This document shows positions 1 to 5,200 of a stretch of DNA of 7,460 bases, one piece after another. The DNA comes from an uncultured Micromonospora sp. (lineage in GTDB: Bacteria > Actinomycetota > Actinomycetes > Mycobacteriales > Micromonosporaceae), in contig CALGAM010000042.1 of NCBI GenBank assembly GCA_937951935.1, positions 1 through 7,460 on the forward strand, written 5' to 3'. The notes below the pieces were generated by a model. The model was not told the origin of the DNA, did not search any database, and saw only the letters and a program-made list of their open reading frames with translations. Made by a program: the position numbers and the translations under genes. How positions within the stretch are numbered: position 1 is the first letter of the stretch; each line of letters starts with the position of its first letter.

Positions 1-79
1 GACACCGTGTCGGGTTTCCGATCGGCCACTCTCGGTCGCCGGTTCGGTATCGTTCGGTTATCTCCGCGGAGCCGGCGAC

Positions 80-107
80 CACCCCGTGACCTGCACACCC
101 CGTGACC
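80..107 (+). repeat. 12-bp direct repeat in the leader of the epimerase gene
   Basis: CACCCCGTGACC occurs at 80-91 and again at 96-107, starting 16 bases apart, just upstream of the ribosome binding site. It is exact and directly visible. It may be a small local duplication or a tandem binding site; nothing in the sequence decides between them. Confidence 0.6.
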
Positions 108-115
108 AGAAGAGG
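108..115 (+). promoter_or_regulatory. Ribosome binding site fixing the GTG start at 121
   Basis: AGAAGAGG at 108-115 is a purine-rich Shine-Dalgarno match placed five bases before the GTG at 121. An in-frame GTG at 115 overlaps this site and so cannot use it. Starting at 121 also puts the catalytic residues at the same numbers as in mycobacterial RmlC. Confidence 0.75.
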
Positions 116-120
116 TGCGA

Positions 121-744
121 GTGAAGGCCACCGAGCTGTCGATCCCCGGCGCGTGGGAGTTCCGGCCACCGGTCTTCCCGGACGATCGAGGCCAGTTCCT
201 GGTGTGGTACGACGCGGCCGTCTTCGCCGACGCGCTCGGCTTCGAGCTGGCCGTGGCACAGGTCAACCAGAGCGTCTCCCGCCGGGGCGTGATCCGCGGC
301 GTGCACTGGGCTGACGTCCCGGTCGGCCAGGCCAAGTACGTCTACTGCCCCCGCGGGGCGGTGCTCGACGTGATCGTCGACCTCCGGGTCGGTTCGCCGA
401 CCTTCGGCCGGTACGAGGTGATCCGGCTGGACAGCGTCGACCACCGCGCGGTCTACATCGCCGAGGGGCTCGGCCACGCGTTCGTGGCTCTGGAGGAGGG
501 GAGCCTGGTGAGCTACTACTGCTCGACCCGGTACGCCCCGGCCCGGGAACGGGCCGTCCACGTCCGCGACCCGGAGCTGGCGTTGCCCTGGCCGGAGGAC
601 ATCACGCCGATTCTCTCCGAGCGTGACGCCACCGCCCCGACCCTGGCCGAGCTGCGCCGTGCCGGCCTGCTTCCCGACTACGGCGAGTGCCAGCGGCTCT
701 ACCAGGCACGGCGGGCCGCCGGCGCGGTCCGGGCCCGGGCCTGA
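121..744 (+). CDS. rfbC: NDP-4-keto-6-deoxysugar 3,5-epimerase (RmlC family)
   Basis: A 207-aa cupin-fold epimerase. The family converts dTDP-4-keto-6-deoxy-D-glucose to the L-lyxo sugar on the way to dTDP-L-rhamnose or related deoxysugars, in the cytoplasm. With the GTG start at 121, the expected active-site residues are all present: His62 (GVIRGVH), Lys72 (QAKYV), His119 (GLGHAF), Tyr132, Tyr138 (STRYAP) and Asp169 (SERD). As I remember Mycobacterium tuberculosis RmlC, the alignment through these residues needs no gaps, and the length is normal. The gene is not next to rmlA, rmlB or rmlD here. It may therefore be a stand-alone housekeeping copy or the edge of a sugar cluster to the left of the window. 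It could also act on another NDP-deoxysugar (a natural-product 3- or 3,5-epimerase), which sequence alone does not settle. It converges on proS. A hairpin spans its stop codon. Confidence 0.92.
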   Translation: MKATELSIPGAWEFRPPVFPDDRGQFLVWYDAAVFADALGFELAVAQVNQSVSRRGVIRGVHWADVPVGQAKYVYCPRGAVLDVIVDLRVGSPTFGRYEVIRLDSVDHRAVYIAEGLGHAFVALEEGSLVSYYCSTRYAPARERAVHVRDPELALPWPEDITPILSERDATAPTLAELRRAGLLPDYGECQRLYQARRAAGAVRARA

Positions 745-757
745 GCCGCGCCGGCGG
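716..757. terminator. 12-bp perfect hairpin across the epimerase stop codon
   Basis: The arms 716-727 (CCGCCGGCGCGG) and 746-757 are perfect reverse complements with an 18-base loop that contains the TGA stop (742-744). There is no U-tract, which is usual for actinobacterial terminators. The position between convergent genes supports a terminator or convergence barrier. Chance GC-rich pairing at a gene end is the alternative, but twelve uninterrupted pairs are more than I would expect from that. Confidence 0.5.
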
Positions 758-770
758 TACGGGTCGGTGG

Positions 771-793
771 GCGTCCCCGAGGGGGGCGGACGC
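771..793. terminator. Hairpin at the end of proS in the convergent gap
   Basis: GCGTCC at 771-776 pairs with GGACGC at 788-793. A C-C mismatch and one more C-G pair follow inside, closing on a G-rich loop. The right arm overlaps the last base of the proS stop codon. With the hairpin at 716-757, this fills almost the whole 48-base gap between the two convergent genes. Confidence 0.45.
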
Positions 794-2559
794 TACCGGG
801 CGAGCGCCGGTTCCCGCGTCGGTTCCCCGAGCCGCTCCACCAGGTCGGACACCGTCAACTCGACGCGGTCGCCGGTGGCCCGGTCACGCAGTTCGACGTA
901 CCCGTCGGCCCAGCGGCGACCGACCACGACGACGCGGGGGATGCCGATCAGCTCGGCGTCGGCGAACTTCACCCCGGCCGAGACGTGCGTCCGGTCGTCG
1001 AGCAGCACCCGCAGGCCCCGGGCCGCGAGTTCCGCGCCGAGCTGCGACGCGGCCTCCGTCTGTGGACCCCTGCCGGCCGCGACCAGGTGTACGTCGCACG
1101 GCGCCACCGCCGCCGGCCAGACCAGGCCCCGTTCGTCGTGGTGCTGTTCGGCGATCGCCGCCACCACCCGGGAGACCCCGATCCCGTAGCAGCCCATGAT
1201 CGGACGGACCGGCCTGCCGTCCGGGCCCGCCACGTCGACCTGGAACACGTCGGTGTAGCGGCGGCCGAGCTGGAAGACGTGCCCGATCTCGATACCCCGC
1301 CGCATCACCAGCGTCCCGTTCGGGCAGGCCGGACAGGGGTCGCCGGCCCGGACCTCGGCGGCCTCGACCGTGCCGTCCGGGGTGAAGTCCCGCCCGCAGA
1401 CCACGTTCGTCGCGTGTCGGCCCGGCTCGTTCGCCCCGGTCAGCCACGCGGTGCCGGGCGCGACCCGGGGGTCGACGAGGTAGCGGATGCCGAGCCCGGC
1501 CAGCACCTGCGGTCCGATGTAGCCGCGGACCAGCCCGGGGGTGTGCCCACTCCAGTCGTACAGCGTGACGGTGGCGGGAGACAGCGCCGCGCCGAGCCGC
1601 TTCAGGTCCACCTCCCGGTCGCCGGGTACGCCGACCACCAGCAGTTCCGGCTCGGCGGCCCCGGGCCGGCGCACCGAGACGACCACGTTCTTCAGGGTGT
1701 CGGCGGCGGTCCAGTCGTCCCGGCCGGCGAGCCGACGCGCGTTGGCCACCTCGACCAGGGACTCGATGGTCGGGGTCTCCGGCGTGTCGTGGGTCTCGGC
1801 CGGCGGGTGCGAGTGGGCGTCCCGGGCGGGCGGCGGCGGGGTGGTGACCGCCTCCGTGTTCGCCGCGTAGTCGCAGGCGGTGCAGCCGACGAAGGTGTCC
1901 TCGCCGACCGGGCTCGCGGCGAGGAACTCCTCGGACACCGACCCGCCCATCGCCCCGGAGACCGCCGAGACGATCGTGTAGTCCAACCCCAGCCGGTCGA
2001 AGATCCGCTGGTACGCGGCGCGGTGCCGGTCGTAGGCGGCGCGCAGCCCGGCCTCGTCGAGGTCGAACGAGTACGCGTCCTTCATCAGGAACTCGCGGCC
2101 GCGCAGCAGCCCGCCCCGCGGGCGGGCCTCGTCACGGAACTTGGTCTGGATCTGGAAGAGCGAGACCGGGAAGTCACGGTACGACGTGAAGGTGTCCCGG
2201 ACCAGGAGGGTGAACATCTCCTCGTGCGTCGGGCCGAGGAGGTGGTCGGCACCGCGCCGGTCCTTCAGCGTGAAGATGTCGTCGCCGTACTCGGTCCACC
2301 GCCCGCTCGTCTCGTACGGCTCGCGCGGTAGCAGAGCCGGGAAGAGCACCTCCTGGTCACCGATGGCCAGCATCTCCTGACGGATCACGTCGGTGACCCG
2401 GTCCAGCACGAGCCGGCCCAGCGGCAGCCACGTGTAGCCACCCGGCGCGGCGCGGCGCACGTACCCGGCCCGGACCAGGAGCCGGTGGCTCGGTACCTCC
2501 GCGTCTGCCGGGTCCTCGCGCAGCGTACGCAGGAACAGCGTGGACATCCGAAGCAGCAT
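793..2559 (-). CDS. proS: Prolyl-tRNA synthetase, bacterial type (ProRS)
   Basis: A 588-aa class II aminoacyl-tRNA synthetase that charges tRNA-Pro in the cytoplasm. Order of parts: N-terminal catalytic region with GPTHEE at 109-114; motif 2 FRDEARPRGGLLRGREF at 141-157; the inserted bacterial editing (INS) domain at about 235-410, which hydrolyses Ala-tRNA-Pro and includes TLKNVV with the conserved Lys290; then GIEIGHVFQLG at 422-432, motif 3 GCYGIGVSR at 456-464, and the anticodon-binding domain from about 486. Cysteine pairs C226/C229 and C409/C412 flank the insertion, as in other bacterial ProRS. Length is normal. An in-frame GTG at 2595 would add 12 residues. I prefer the ATG at 2559 because homologues begin MLLRMSTLFLRTLRE and because a TACGCT -10 box lies six bases upstream, implying a leaderless message. 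A Pro/His-rich stretch at 241-263 is a variable loop. The gene is divergent from the SGNH hydrolase gene. Confidence 0.97.
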   Translation of the reverse strand: MLLRMSTLFLRTLREDPADAEVPSHRLLVRAGYVRRAAPGGYTWLPLGRLVLDRVTDVIRQEMLAIGDQEVLFPALLPREPYETSGRWTEYGDDIFTLKDRRGADHLLGPTHEEMFTLLVRDTFTSYRDFPVSLFQIQTKFRDEARPRGGLLRGREFLMKDAYSFDLDEAGLRAAYDRHRAAYQRIFDRLGLDYTIVSAVSGAMGGSVSEEFLAASPVGEDTFVGCTACDYAANTEAVTTPPPPARDAHSHPPAETHDTPETPTIESLVEVANARRLAGRDDWTAADTLKNVVVSVRRPGAAEPELLVVGVPGDREVDLKRLGAALSPATVTLYDWSGHTPGLVRGYIGPQVLAGLGIRYLVDPRVAPGTAWLTGANEPGRHATNVVCGRDFTPDGTVEAAEVRAGDPCPACPNGTLVMRRGIEIGHVFQLGRRYTDVFQVDVAGPDGRPVRPIMGCYGIGVSRVVAAIAEQHHDERGLVWPAAVAPCDVHLVAAGRGPQTEAASQLGAELAARGLRVLLDDRTHVSAGVKFADAELIGIPRVVVVGRRWADGYVELRDRATGDRVELTVSDLVERLGEPTREPALAR

Positions 2560-2794
2560 CCGGGCAGCGTAGTACCGCCGTGGCGGGTCGGGCACCCGAG
2601 ATTCGCCGGCCGCGTGGCGGCCCGGTGCGGCCGGGCTCGGGAACCCCGGCGCGCGGCCCCGACCGCGCGGTGTGCCCGGCCCTTCTGGATGCGGCGTCGG
2701 TCACCTGCCGGTCGGCGGGGCTGCCCGCAACCGGCTCCGGCTGACACAATTGCCGGCGCTCGATGGTCGACGGCAGAGGGGCGAAGGGGGGCGC
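2560..2794. other. Divergent intergenic region between proS and the SGNH hydrolase gene
   Basis: This 235-base spacer must hold promoters for both directions. On the minus strand the proS -10 box is at 2566-2571. On the plus strand CACAAT at 2745-2750 and CTGACA at 2741-2746 are weak candidates for a -10 or a -35 of the hydrolase gene; neither has a good partner. An inverted repeat CCGGCCGC at 2606-2613 and 2627-2634, flanked by CCCGAG at 2595-2600 and CTCGGG at 2636-2641, could form a nested hairpin or operator upstream of proS. I see no small gene and no T-box leader. Confidence 0.45.
2566..2571 (-). promoter_or_regulatory. -10 box for leaderless proS transcription
   Basis: On the minus strand TACGCT fits TAnnnT and ends six bases before the ATG at 2559. 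Transcription would then begin at or next to the start codon. There is no Shine-Dalgarno sequence before that ATG, which fits. No clear -35 is seen. The sseA promoter has the same geometry. Confidence 0.6.
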
Positions 2795-3601
2795 GTGCGC
2801 TGGCGTAGCTTCGTGGCGATCGGGGACAGCTTCACCGAGGGGCTCGACGACCCGTACCCGGACGGCAGCGGCTACCGGGGATGGGCCGATCTGGTCGCCG
2901 CCACCCTGGCCGCCGCGTCCGGACCGGACTTCCGGTACGCCAACCTGGCGATCCGGGGCCGGCTCTTCGGCAACATCGTCGCCGAGCAGGTGCCGGCCGC
3001 GTTGGAGATGCGACCCGATCTGATCAGCTTTGCCGCCGGCGGCAACGACGCCCTGCGGCGCAGCTTCGACCCGCACACGTTGGTCGAGCGCTACGACCGG
3101 GTGGTCGCCGAGCTACGGGCCACCGGCGCCGACGTGGTGCTGTTCCGGTTCGCCGACGTGACCGCCCGGCTGCCCGGGCAGCGCATCATCGGCCCCCGGG
3201 CCGCGATCCTCAACCAGGCGGCGGCCGACACCGCGCGCCGGCACGGCGCGCTGCTGGTGGACCTGTTCGCCGACGACGCCTTCCGCCACCCGGCGCTGTG
3301 GAGCGAGGACCGCCTCCACCTGTCGCCGGCCGGGCACCGGCGGGTGGCGGCGCACGTCCTCGCCGCCCTCGGTGTCCCCGCCGACGAGCGGTGGCTGGCG
3401 GTGCCGCCCGAGCCGGCTCCGACGCCGTGGCTGGCGTCCCTGGGCGCGGACCTGCGCTGGGCCGGTCAGCACCTGGCGCCGTGGATCAAGCGCCGGCTGA
3501 CCGGGAGGTCGTCGGGCGACGGCCTCACCGCGAAGCGTCCGGTGCTGGCGCCCTTCACCGAGCCGAACCCGCTCACCGGGGAACGGCCCACCGTCAGCTA
3601 G
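2795..3601 (+). CDS. SGNH/GDSL-family hydrolase, no signal peptide
   Basis: A 268-aa SGNH hydrolase, a family of lipases, esterases and deacylases. The four hallmark residues are visible: Ser12 in block I (GDSFTEG, 10-16), Gly55 (AIRGR), Asn84 in GGND (82-85), and the Asp172/His175 pair in EDRLHLSPAGH. There is no signal peptide or membrane segment, so it probably acts in the cytoplasm. After the catalytic domain (about 1-200) comes a conserved-looking tail with RWAGQHLAPWIKRRL, then SSGDGLTAKRP and a Pro-rich end. I recall similar tails in other actinomycete members. The GTG at 2795 is chosen because GAAGGGGG at 2783-2790 is a good ribosome binding site close before it and because block I is N-terminal in this family. 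An in-frame upstream start at 2672 would add 41 unconserved residues. Substrate cannot be predicted. It is probably transcribed alone. Confidence 0.92.
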   Translation: MRWRSFVAIGDSFTEGLDDPYPDGSGYRGWADLVAATLAAASGPDFRYANLAIRGRLFGNIVAEQVPAALEMRPDLISFAAGGNDALRRSFDPHTLVERYDRVVAELRATGADVVLFRFADVTARLPGQRIIGPRAAILNQAAADTARRHGALLVDLFADDAFRHPALWSEDRLHLSPAGHRRVAAHVLAALGVPADERWLAVPPEPAPTPWLASLGADLRWAGQHLAPWIKRRLTGRSSGDGLTAKRPVLAPFTEPNPLTGERPTVS

Positions 3602-3683
3602 CGGTCCCCGCGCGGTCCCCCCGGACGGCGCTGGTGGTCCCGCCGATCCCGCTGCTCACCCGGCGGTTCCCGCGCGGTGCCCC
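3601..3683 (+). repeat. 21-bp imperfect direct repeat after the hydrolase gene
   Basis: The 21 bases at 3601-3621, starting at the last base of the hydrolase stop codon, recur at 3663-3683 with 19 matches (mismatches at 3606/3668 and 3617/3679). The first copy is itself a near-tandem pair of GCGGTCCCC at 3601-3609 and 3612-3620. An inverted copy GGGGACCGC lies at 3685-3693, so alternative hairpins are possible. It may be part of the terminator or a remnant of a local duplication. Confidence 0.5.
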
Positions 3684-3696
3684 GGGGGACCGCGTG
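3671..3696 (+). terminator. Possible terminator of the SGNH hydrolase gene
   Basis: The arms 3671-3678 and 3689-3696 pair over eight positions, one of them a G-U wobble. A G-G mismatch and two further pairs follow inside, closing on a short loop. There is no U-tract. It lies about 70 bases after the hydrolase stop codon in extremely GC-rich sequence, so chance pairing is a real alternative. Confidence 0.35.
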
Positions 3697-3791
3697 CGCG
3701 GTGGGTGCCCGGGCGCGTTCGCGGCGGGTGTCCCGCGCTCCGGCTCGGAGCCGGTGAGCCTCCGCACCGGTCGCCTCCCGGGACGACGCGA

Positions 3792-3822
3792 TCCGATGTG
3801 GACAATCTCGGGTCCGATGTGG
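3792..3822 (+). promoter_or_regulatory. Paired TCCGATGTGG boxes, possible operator
   Basis: TCCGATGTGG is exactly repeated at 3792-3801 and 3813-3822. The starts are 21 bp apart, two turns of the helix, so a bound dimer or tandem regulator would face one side of the DNA. The pair ends 35 bases before the proposed -10 at 3858, an activator-like position. The regulator is unknown. Confidence 0.4.
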
Positions 3823-3834
3823 TCGGTGGCCGGG

Positions 3835-3863
3835 CTGGTGACCGGGTTCCGCTGCGGTAGGTT
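3835..3863 (+). promoter_or_regulatory. Candidate promoter of the lipoprotein gene
   Basis: TAGGTT at 3858-3863 fits TAnnnT. At a 17-base spacing the -35 would be CTGGTG (3835-3840), a poor match to TTGACA, which again suggests an activator-dependent promoter. Transcription would start near 3870 and give a leader of about 37 bases carrying the ribosome binding site at 3893-3900. Confidence 0.4.
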
Positions 3864-3906
3864 GGCGGGCATCCATCGACCGGGGGCGCCGAGGGAGGGG
3901 GATCTG

Positions 3907-5007
3907 ATGCGACGGTGGGGCCTCGCCCTGGTGATCCTCGCGCTGACCGGAGGGCTGGTCGGTTGCGGGGACGGCGACCAGACCGCCGATCAGCCCTCGG
4001 TCCCGGACACGTTCGTCGCCCAGGGTACGTCGCGGCTGTCGGACCCGTTCGCCGACGTGGACCTCGAGTCGCGGGAGCTCCCGGAGGACGCCGTGCTGAT
4101 CGGTACGGGGTACGCGGTGGCGCTCAGCCGATACGGTCTGGCCACCGAACTGACCGAGAAGGCGGTTCGGGAGCTGCACCTTCGGGTTCCGTCGATCCCC
4201 CCACCCTGGCGCGCCGGCAAGGGTCGGGAGTTCCTGATGGTCCACCTGGTCAGGCCCGAGAAGCGGACGACGCCGCGTGGTGACCGGCTGCCGACCGTCG
4301 AGGTCGTGGTGGACGGCCAGGCCCGACAGCTCAGCGAGACGGCGGCGCTGCCGAACACCGTCATCGTCGTGTCGGTGCCGACCGGCGCGGACGCCGTTCT
4401 CACCTTCACCGGGTCCGGGCAGACCCAGTCGATCAGTATCCGTACGGGCAGGCTCGTCGGGCCGTCGCCGAAGCCGGCGACGAGCCCGTCCGCCTCACCC
4501 TCACGGGCGGGCGGGGCGGTCGCCTCGGGCACGGTCCGGCTGGCCGACTACGCGGGCGTCCCCGGCCACGGTCCGGGCCTGGGCTGGGACACGATCGTCA
4601 ACGTCGAGATCGAGGTCGAGCTGCGCCGGTACGACGAGGATCGGGGCCCGGCCCCGGACGGCGCCCTGTGGGCACACGTCGAGGTGAGTCTGTTCGCCAG
4701 TGCGACCCCGGTCACGTTCGTGGTCGATCTGTCACGGAGCCTGGCCCTCCGGACCGCCGCCGGACAGGTACTGCGGGTTCCGGACAAGACGAGGATGCCG
4801 GTGCCGAACTACCTCGCGGTCCCGGGGTCCGCGCCGGATCCGACGCTGACCGCCCCCGCCACCTGGTCGGGGGTCTTCCAGGTGCCGGAGCGGACGGGGA
4901 GTCTGTCGGCGACCTACCGCACCCGTGGCACCGCCAGCGAGGGCGGCAAGAAGGTGACGTTCGAGCGACGAGACGTCCGAAACAGCGGCACCATCACCCT
5001 GACGTGA
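3907..5007 (+). CDS. Two-domain lipoprotein of unknown function
   Basis: A 366-aa protein I do not recognise. The N-terminus is a lipoprotein signal: MRRW, a hydrophobic stretch to residue 18, and the lipobox LVGC with Cys20 as lipidation site. It should sit on the outer face of the membrane. Residues 21-60 are polar and look disordered. Two beta-rich domains follow, about 61-185 and 205-366, joined by a Ser/Pro/Ala linker (186-203, PSPKPATSPSASPS). Both domains end in a similar way, VSVPTGADAVLTFTGSG at 155-171 and FQVPERTGSLSATYRTRG at 324-341, so they may be distant copies of one Ig-like fold; that is inference. No catalytic motif and no cysteine besides Cys20 is seen, which argues for binding or structure rather than enzymology. 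The start is the ATG at 3907, with GGGAGGGG at 3893-3900 as ribosome binding site. The frame is open further upstream only as a shadow over the hydrolase gene. Codon use matches its neighbours. Confidence 0.85.
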   Translation: MRRWGLALVILALTGGLVGCGDGDQTADQPSVPDTFVAQGTSRLSDPFADVDLESRELPEDAVLIGTGYAVALSRYGLATELTEKAVRELHLRVPSIPPPWRAGKGREFLMVHLVRPEKRTTPRGDRLPTVEVVVDGQARQLSETAALPNTVIVVSVPTGADAVLTFTGSGQTQSISIRTGRLVGPSPKPATSPSASPSRAGGAVASGTVRLADYAGVPGHGPGLGWDTIVNVEIEVELRRYDEDRGPAPDGALWAHVEVSLFASATPVTFVVDLSRSLALRTAAGQVLRVPDKTRMPVPNYLAVPGSAPDPTLTAPATWSGVFQVPERTGSLSATYRTRGTASEGGKKVTFERRDVRNSGTITLT

Positions 5008-5078
5008 CAGCCGCCGGGCATCCTGACGTCGGCCGGGGTGCCCTGACGGTGACAGCCGGGCGGCCGACCACGACGGCC

Positions 5079-5093
5079 ACGGGCTCGGCCCGT
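5079..5093 (+). terminator. Hairpin after the lipoprotein gene (first of two)
   Basis: ACGGGC at 5079-5084 pairs perfectly with GCCCGT at 5088-5093 around a three-base loop. It lies 71 bases after the stop codon. With the second hairpin at 5115-5131 it may form a tandem terminator that separates the lipoprotein unit from sseA. Confidence 0.4.
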
Positions 5094-5114
5094 ACCGGCC
5101 CTCACGCCCGGGAC

Positions 5115-5131
5115 GTCGCCCGACGGGCGAC
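5115..5131 (+). terminator. Hairpin after the lipoprotein gene (second of two)
   Basis: GTCGCCC at 5115-5121 pairs perfectly over seven bases with GGGCGAC at 5125-5131 around the loop GAC. It ends 57 bases before the sseA -10 box, so it can insulate sseA from transcription coming from the lipoprotein gene. Confidence 0.45.
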
Positions 5132-5188
5132 CTCGTCATCTGACGGGGCCAACCGAGCGACCTGGCGGAACTCGGGACCCGCCCGGCG

Positions 5189-5194
5189 TACGGT
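5189..5194 (+). promoter_or_regulatory. -10 box for leaderless sseA transcription
   Basis: TACGGT fits TAnnnT and ends six bases before the ATG at 5201, so the message would begin at or next to the start codon. The GGTGGG at 5192-5197 is too close to that ATG to be a good ribosome binding site. No convincing -35 is seen. Spacing and sequence are nearly identical to the proS -10 box. Confidence 0.6.
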
Positions 5195-5200
5195 GGGTCC

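Larger units (their letters stand above)
1..120. other. Upstream region of the epimerase gene, no gene seen
   Basis: No coding region is supported here. One frame stays open to a TGA at 103-105, but its codons, including a rare TTA, do not show the strong G/C third-position bias of the real genes. A short dyad GACAC-C-GTGTC occupies 1-11 and could be the tail of an upstream terminator or operator. TATCGT at 48-53 fits the loose actinobacterial -10 pattern TAnnnT, but I see no matching -35, so the promoter assignment is weak. A 12-bp direct repeat lies at 80-107. Confidence 0.4.
3602..3906. other. 305-base spacer before the lipoprotein gene
   Basis: No gene is supported. The left half is extremely G+C-rich with the repeat at 3601-3683 and a hairpin at 3671-3696. 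The right half is less extreme and holds two TCCGATGTGG boxes (3792-3801, 3813-3822), a -10-like TAGGTT (3858-3863) and the ribosome binding site of the lipoprotein gene (3893-3900). It therefore reads as a terminator followed by a regulated promoter. Confidence 0.5.

Noticed and set aside
985..2331. A 448-codon plus-strand open frame opposite proS
   Set aside because: It is rich in Arg, Gly and Val with no domain, as expected for the antisense of a GC-rich gene. proS on the other strand has complete catalytic motifs.
2560..2794. A T-box or other riboswitch leader before proS
   Set aside because: I see no T-box-like conserved sequence or terminator with a U-tract. The -10 box six bases before the ATG leaves no room for a leader.
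2881..3906. An upstream extension of the lipoprotein frame running through the hydrolase gene
   Set aside because: The extension is low-complexity Arg/Pro/Gly sequence in a shifted frame over a gene with full SGNH motifs. The lipobox and ribosome binding site fix the start at 3907.
3598..4245. A minus-strand open frame over the spacer and the lipoprotein N-terminus
   Set aside because: Its composition is biased, there is no recognisable domain, and it overlaps a supported lipoprotein signal and promoter on the other strand.
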